64,000 nucleotides of DNA from Candidatus Humimonas hydrogenitrophica (GTDB lineage: Bacteria; Gemmatimonadota; Gemmatimonadetes; Palauibacterales; Palauibacteraceae). The position numbers were made by a program, and so were the translations under genes. Below the pieces are notes generated by a model. That model was not told the DNA's origin and did no database searches. It saw only the letters and a list, made by a program, of their open reading frames with translations. The DNA lies in contig CANPVD010000110.1 of NCBI GenBank assembly GCA_947581615.1, positions 16,461 through 80,460 of the forward strand. The letters are read 5' to 3'. Below are positions 60,517-64,000 of the stretch, piece by piece; position 1 is the first letter of the stretch, and each line of letters opens with the position of its first letter.

Positions 60517-61053
60517 ATGGTCTCGGCGCGCGGGGTCACGATCCGGCCGGCCGGACCGGCGGATGCCGGCGAGCTGGCGAAGCTCAGGCACGCCTTCCGG
60601 ATCGCCATCGACCCGGCCACCGAGGACGACGACGCCTTCCTGCGGCGGTGCGGGCCGTGGATGGAGGAGCGCCTCGCAGATCCCTCCACGGGCTGGCGGG
60701 CGTGGGTCGCGGAGACCGGGGCCGTGGCCGGCGCAGAGGCGTCGACGGCCCGCCTCGTGGGCCACGTGTGGCTCCGCCGGCTCGAAAAGATCCCGAACCC
60801 CGTGGGCGAGGTCGAGGCGCATGCCTACCTGACCAACATGTACGTGGAGCCCGGGCTGCGGGGCGCGGGCGTCGGCTCGAGGCTGCTGGAGGCGGCCCTC
60901 GCCTGGTGCCGGGAGCAGCGTTTCGGCTCGGTGGTGCTGTGGCCCACCGAACGGAGCCGCACGCTGTACGGGCGGGCCGGCTTCCGCGACACGGGGGATG
61001 TGCTGGAGCTTCCGCTGAACCCCGCCCACTGCGGCCGGGCAGGCGTCCGATGA
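60517..61053 (+). CDS. GNAT-family N-acetyltransferase
   Basis: This 178-residue acyl-CoA-dependent acetyltransferase has an unknown acceptor. The acetyl-CoA loop is visible in MYVEPGLRGAGVGSRLLEAAL (R/Q-x2-G-x-G/A). VVLWPTERSRTLYGRAGFRDTG near the C-terminus is the usual final strand. GGGAGGGG lies before the ATG at 60517. It overlaps the next gene by ATGA, so it heads an operon with a diheme lipoprotein and a polysaccharide deacetylase. A TTGACG at 60444-60449 without a good -10 is the only promoter hint. Confidence 0.88.
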   Translation: MVSARGVTIRPAGPADAGELAKLRHAFRIAIDPATEDDDAFLRRCGPWMEERLADPSTGWRAWVAETGAVAGAEASTARLVGHVWLRRLEKIPNPVGEVEAHAYLTNMYVEPGLRGAGVGSRLLEAALAWCREQRFGSVVLWPTERSRTLYGRAGFRDTGDVLELPLNPAHCGRAGVR

Positions 61054-61778
61054 ATCGCGGCCCGTGGCCGCCGGCGAGCGCGCTGGCCCTGATGCTCGTC
61101 GCCGCCTGCGGCTCGGCCGATGGCTCGAGCCATCCGCCACCCGACACGTTCTCGTCGACCGCCACCGCGGACACGAGACCCAGCACGGCGGTCACGAGGC
61201 TCGCGCCCGCCGACACGGGGGAAGCCGTGGCCGCCAGGGACTCCGCCCTCATGCCGGTCGGAATCCCCGCGGACTCGCTTCCCGACCCGGCCTCCCCGGG
61301 GGCACGGCTCGTGGCGACCTACTGCTCCTCGTGTCACGGGATCCCGTCGCCGGGGCGTCACGCGGCGGCGGACTGGCCGGCCACGGTCCGGCGCATGGTG
61401 CTGCGCATGGACATGATGGGGCGCATGGGAGAAGGCATGATGGGAGGACGGGGCATGCGGGGCCGGCGGATGCGGGGCGGCATGATGGGAATCCGCACAC
61501 CGAGCACCGCCGAGACGGCGGGCATCCTGTCCTACCTCGAGTCCCACGCCATGGTCGCCGCCGACACGACCCGGCTCCCGGCCGCGTCCGGCCGGGCGCT
61601 GTTCTCGCAGACGTGCTCGAAGTGCCACGCGCTCCCGGCGCCATCCCAGCACACCGCGGCCCGGTGGCCGGGCGTGGTGGAGCGCATGCGTCAGCACATG
61701 GAGCAGATGGGCGTGGGCTCGATCACCAATCGACAGGCGGCCGACATCGTGGCCTACCTGCGCCGGGCGGGGAGCTGA
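61050..61778 (+). CDS. Diheme c-type cytochrome lipoprotein with Met-rich linker
   Basis: This is an exported lipoprotein of 242 residues. A lipobox (LVAAC, Cys20) follows a hydrophobic helix and should be processed by LspA. Two heme sites are C92-x-x-C95-H96 and C189-x-x-C192-H193, each in a domain of about 45 residues ending in an ILSYL or IVAYLRR helix. They are half-alike, as after a duplication. Between them residues 116-146 contain 11 methionines among Gly and Arg (MDMMGRMGEGMM), which could bind Cu(I) or be flexible. It overlaps the GNAT gene and abuts the deacetylase gene. Confidence 0.87.
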   Translation: MNRGPWPPASALALMLVAACGSADGSSHPPPDTFSSTATADTRPSTAVTRLAPADTGEAVAARDSALMPVGIPADSLPDPASPGARLVATYCSSCHGIPSPGRHAAADWPATVRRMVLRMDMMGRMGEGMMGGRGMRGRRMRGGMMGIRTPSTAETAGILSYLESHAMVAADTTRLPAASGRALFSQTCSKCHALPAPSQHTAARWPGVVERMRQHMEQMGVGSITNRQAADIVAYLRRAGS

Positions 61779-63023
61779 GTGGCGGCGGGCGTGCTGTCGT
61801 CGACCGGGAACGGCCGCGCCCGCACCTGGGCGCGGATCGGGATCGTGGTCCAGTTCCTCGCTCTCCTCCGGATCCTGGCCCAGTACCTGTGGCTCGAGGC
61901 TCACAGCGCCGCCGCGTTCACGGCGGCCTCCGGGCACCCGTGGGTCGTGGGGGCGCTCCTCACCGCGACGCTCGCCCTCGCGACCGTGCTGCTCTACTTC
62001 GGGGGGCGGTTCCGGGCCGCCGCGGCCGTGGCCGGGCTCACGGTCGCGGTCCTGCTCGTCTACCGCTTCGTGGTGCCCGGCGTCGCCTCCGCCGCGCCGG
62101 TCGGGCCCGAAGCGCCCCGGGGCGCCGCGACCGCCGACACGACGCCCGCGAGCCGGAGCGTGGCCCTCACCTTCGACGACCTCCCGTGGGCGGATGCCGA
62201 GGTGCCGTTGGACAGCGTGGCCGAGCGCACGCGCCGCATGCTCGCCGTCCTCCGGGCGCACGGCGCTCCCGGCGTGGCGTTCGTGATCGGGCGTCGGGTG
62301 CTGGCCGACGGGGATGCGGGTCGCCGGCTCGACCTCCTGCGCGCCTGGCGGGATGCCGGCGTGGAGCTCGGGAACCATACCTGGTCCCACCTCTCCTTCC
62401 AGAATACGCCGCTGGACCGCTACGAGGACGACGTGCTGCGGGGCGACGCGGTCCCGAGGCTGCTCATGGGGGAGGTGGGGAAGACGCCGCACTTCTTCCG
62501 TCCGCCCTTCAACCAGACGGGGCGGACGCGGGTGGCCCGGGACGCGTTCGCGGCCTTTCTGGCCGAGCGTGGCTACGCGCTGGCGCCGTTCACGGTCGAG
62601 GACGTGGACTACGCCTTCGACGACCTGTACCGGGCCGCCGGGGGCGACACGGCGAGCCAGGCGCGCATCGGGCGGACGTACCTCGCCCACTTCGACACGG
62701 CCATGGCCTTCGGGGAGCGGCTGTCGCGGGAAACGTTCGGCCGCGAGATCCCGCAGGTCCTGCTTCTCCACGCCGACGACCTCAACGCGCTCTATCTCGG
62801 TCGCCTCCTGGCTCACCTCGAGGCACGCGGCTACCGGTTCGTCTCCCTGAAGACCGCCCTGGCCGATTCGGCCTACGCCACGCCCGACGGCTACGTGGGG
62901 CGCTACGGCATCTCGTGGCTCCACCGCTGGAGGAAGGGGCTCGGCCTCCCGAGCCGGCTGCGCGAGGAGCCCGATCCTCCCGCCTGGGTCCTGCAGGACT
63001 ATCAGGCGCTGCACCGGAAGTAG
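61779..63023 (+). CDS. Membrane-anchored polysaccharide deacetylase (NodB domain)
   Basis: This 414-residue protein has three N-terminal hydrophobic segments (about 17-100) followed by a NodB-type carbohydrate esterase domain. Motifs are SVALTFDDLPW (motif 1), GNHTWSHLSF (motif 2, metal-binding histidines) and FFRPPFNQTG (motif 3). VLLLHADDLNALYLGRLL near the C-terminus resembles motif 5. It probably deacetylates cell-wall or exopolysaccharide sugars outside the membrane; the substrate is unknown. It begins with a GTG immediately after the cytochrome stop. Confidence 0.88.
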   Translation: MAAGVLSSTGNGRARTWARIGIVVQFLALLRILAQYLWLEAHSAAAFTAASGHPWVVGALLTATLALATVLLYFGGRFRAAAAVAGLTVAVLLVYRFVVPGVASAAPVGPEAPRGAATADTTPASRSVALTFDDLPWADAEVPLDSVAERTRRMLAVLRAHGAPGVAFVIGRRVLADGDAGRRLDLLRAWRDAGVELGNHTWSHLSFQNTPLDRYEDDVLRGDAVPRLLMGEVGKTPHFFRPPFNQTGRTRVARDAFAAFLAERGYALAPFTVEDVDYAFDDLYRAAGGDTASQARIGRTYLAHFDTAMAFGERLSRETFGREIPQVLLLHADDLNALYLGRLLAHLEARGYRFVSLKTALADSAYATPDGYVGRYGISWLHRWRKGLGLPSRLREEPDPPAWVLQDYQALHRK

Positions 63024-63069
63024 CGAGGACTCGCGCCATCGACGGCCGGGGCCGCGCCGCGGGCTCACG

Positions 63070-63099
63070 TTGACAGAAATCCCCGTGTCTCCGTAGGAT
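63070..63099 (+). promoter_or_regulatory. Promoter for the DUF4242 gene
   Basis: TTGACA at 63070-63075 and TAGGAT at 63094-63099 are spaced 18 nt apart. The predicted start near 63106 gives a leader of about 79 nt. Confidence 0.65.
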
Positions 63100-63184
63100 C
63101 CAGTCCGCTTTCGGCCGCTCCTCCGGATGTTCCGGAACGGGTCGCGGCCGCCCAGGACCACCACCGTCATCACGGGAGGCCCGA

Positions 63185-63460
63185 ATGCCGAAGTTCGTGA
63201 TCGAGCGTGAGATTCCGGGCGCCGGGAAGCTGTCCCCGGAGGAGCTCCAGGGCATCTCGCAGACCTCCTGCAACGTGCTCCGGTCGATGGGGCCCGAGAT
63301 CCAGTGGGTCCAGAGCTACGTTACAGGAGACAAGATCTACTGCGTGTACATCTCCCCGGACGAAGAGACGATTCGGGAGCACGCTCGACAGGGGGGATTT
63401 CCCGCCAACTGCGTGTCGAAGGTGGCCACGATCATCGATCCGACGACCGCGGAGGGCTGA
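63185..63460 (+). CDS. DUF4242 (SCO4226-like) protein
   Basis: This 91-residue alpha/beta protein has the DUF4242 layout: FVIEREIPGAGKLSPEEL, IQWVQSYVTGDKIYCVYISPDEE and EHARQGGFPANCVSKVATIIDP. Family members include a nickel-binding Streptomyces protein, so metal binding is possible but not shown. GGGAGG lies upstream of the ATG at 63185. It has its own promoter and converges on msrA with 24 nt between stops. Confidence 0.82.
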   Translation: MPKFVIEREIPGAGKLSPEELQGISQTSCNVLRSMGPEIQWVQSYVTGDKIYCVYISPDEETIREHARQGGFPANCVSKVATIIDPTTAEG

Positions 63461-63484
63461 GCCGGGGGAGTGCGGCGGCCGGAC

Positions 63485-64000
63485 TCAGTGGGAGGAGGAC
63501 GCCGCGTCCATCTTCCACGGCGACGGCCGGTCCCGCCACAGCTCGGGGAAATCGCGGCGCAGCGCCCTGACCTTGGGAAGGTCGTTGATCGCGATGTAGG
63601 GCTGGTCGGGGTGGTGCAGAAGGTAGTCCTGGTGGTACGTCTCGGCCGGGTAGAAGCCGGGAAGCCGCTGGACCTCGGTCACGATGGGGCGGGAGAAGGC
63701 GTGGGCCCGGGTGAGCCGGGCGATGTAGGAGCGCGCCTCGCCCGCCTGTCGGTCGCTGGTGGTCCAGATGGCCGAGCGGTACTGGGGTCCCACATCGGGC
63801 CCCTGCCGGTTCTTCTCGGTGGGATCGTGCACGACCGAGAAGAACAGCCGCAGGAGCGTCCCGTAGGAGACACGTGACGGGTCGTAGATGACCCGCACCG
63901 ATTCGGCCTGCTTCGTACGCCCCGTGCTGGTGAGGGCGTAGTGGGCCGTGGCGGCCGAGCCTCCCGCGTAGCCCGCCGTCGCGACCTCGACCCCCTTCAC
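63485..64000 (-). CDS. msrA: Peptide methionine-S-sulfoxide reductase, C-terminal part
   Basis: This is an oxidative-damage repair enzyme reducing Met-S-sulfoxide. The 171 residues visible start at the typical GVEVATAGYAGG, about 25 residues after the catalytic GCFW motif, which must lie beyond the window end. Diagnostic segments are VIYDPSRVSYGTLLRLFF, VHDPTEKNRQGPDVGPQYRSAI and FYPAETYHQDYLLHHP. The apparent start at the window edge is an internal valine codon. The gene is cut by the window. Confidence 0.93.
   Translation of the reverse strand: MKGVEVATAGYAGGSAATAHYALTSTGRTKQAESVRVIYDPSRVSYGTLLRLFFSVVHDPTEKNRQGPDVGPQYRSAIWTTSDRQAGEARSYIARLTRAHAFSRPIVTEVQRLPGFYPAETYHQDYLLHHPDQPYIAINDLPKVRALRRDFPELWRDRPSPWKMDAASSSH

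Overview
The window is 64 kb of very GC-rich bacterial chromosome, densely coded and almost entirely on the plus strand; only three genes lie on the minus strand. I see no transposase, phage gene, CRISPR array or rRNA. Gene content and order point to a Gram-negative, diderm, mDAP-type bacterium. The evidence is ExbB/ExbD/TonB, an outer-membrane beta-barrel, lipoprotein processing by LspA, and a MurE carrying the DNPR signature. A CarboxypepD_reg/plug protein, a short region-3-deficient sigma factor and the overall style are most consistent with Gemmatimonadota. That placement is inference and no 16S gene is present.

Region 1 (1-13.9 kb) is housekeeping: a small sigma-70 factor, rplM-rpsI-rpsB-tsf-pyrH-frr (translation and UMP kinase), an unrecognised ORF, tilS-hpt-ftsH-folP-cdaA, then an exbB-exbD-exbD-tonB energy-transduction operon with its own clear promoter. 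Region 2 (13.9-25 kb) holds yggS-divIVA-punA-ileS-dksA-like-lspA-rluD, several small membrane proteins, a membrane-anchored metalloprotease-like protein, tRNA-Val(UAC) and a secreted TPR protein.

Region 3 (25-46.2 kb) is a division and cell-wall (dcw) cluster: mraZ-rsmH-ftsL-ftsI-murE-murF-mraY-murD-ftsW-murG-murC-ftsQ-ftsA-ftsZ, followed by an M23 peptidase, ftsY and recG. Most junctions overlap by 1-11 nt. murB and ddl are absent from it. Its promoter is followed directly by four TGGGG boxes at exact 10-nt spacing, a textbook MraZ operator.

Region 4 (46.2-50.4 kb) carries a short-chain epimerase-like gene with a probably leaderless transcript, a PAP2 phosphatase, a secreted amidase and a membrane protein.

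Region 5 (50.7-57.4 kb) is the most interesting locus. It is a tightly coupled five-gene cassette: a b-type membrane cytochrome, a 17-heme c-cytochrome, a 13-heme c-cytochrome, a predicted outer-membrane beta-barrel, and a membrane-anchored ferredoxin-flavoprotein. Read together it looks like a complete electron conduit from NAD(P)H and quinol to the cell exterior. A 32-codon remnant of the second cytochrome's 3' end sits just downstream, which records a duplication.

Region 6 (57.5-64 kb) is accessory: small membrane proteins, a carboxypeptidase-regulatory/plug protein without a barrel, a GNAT-diheme lipoprotein-polysaccharide deacetylase operon with a Met-rich heme linker, a DUF4242 protein and a truncated msrA at the window edge.
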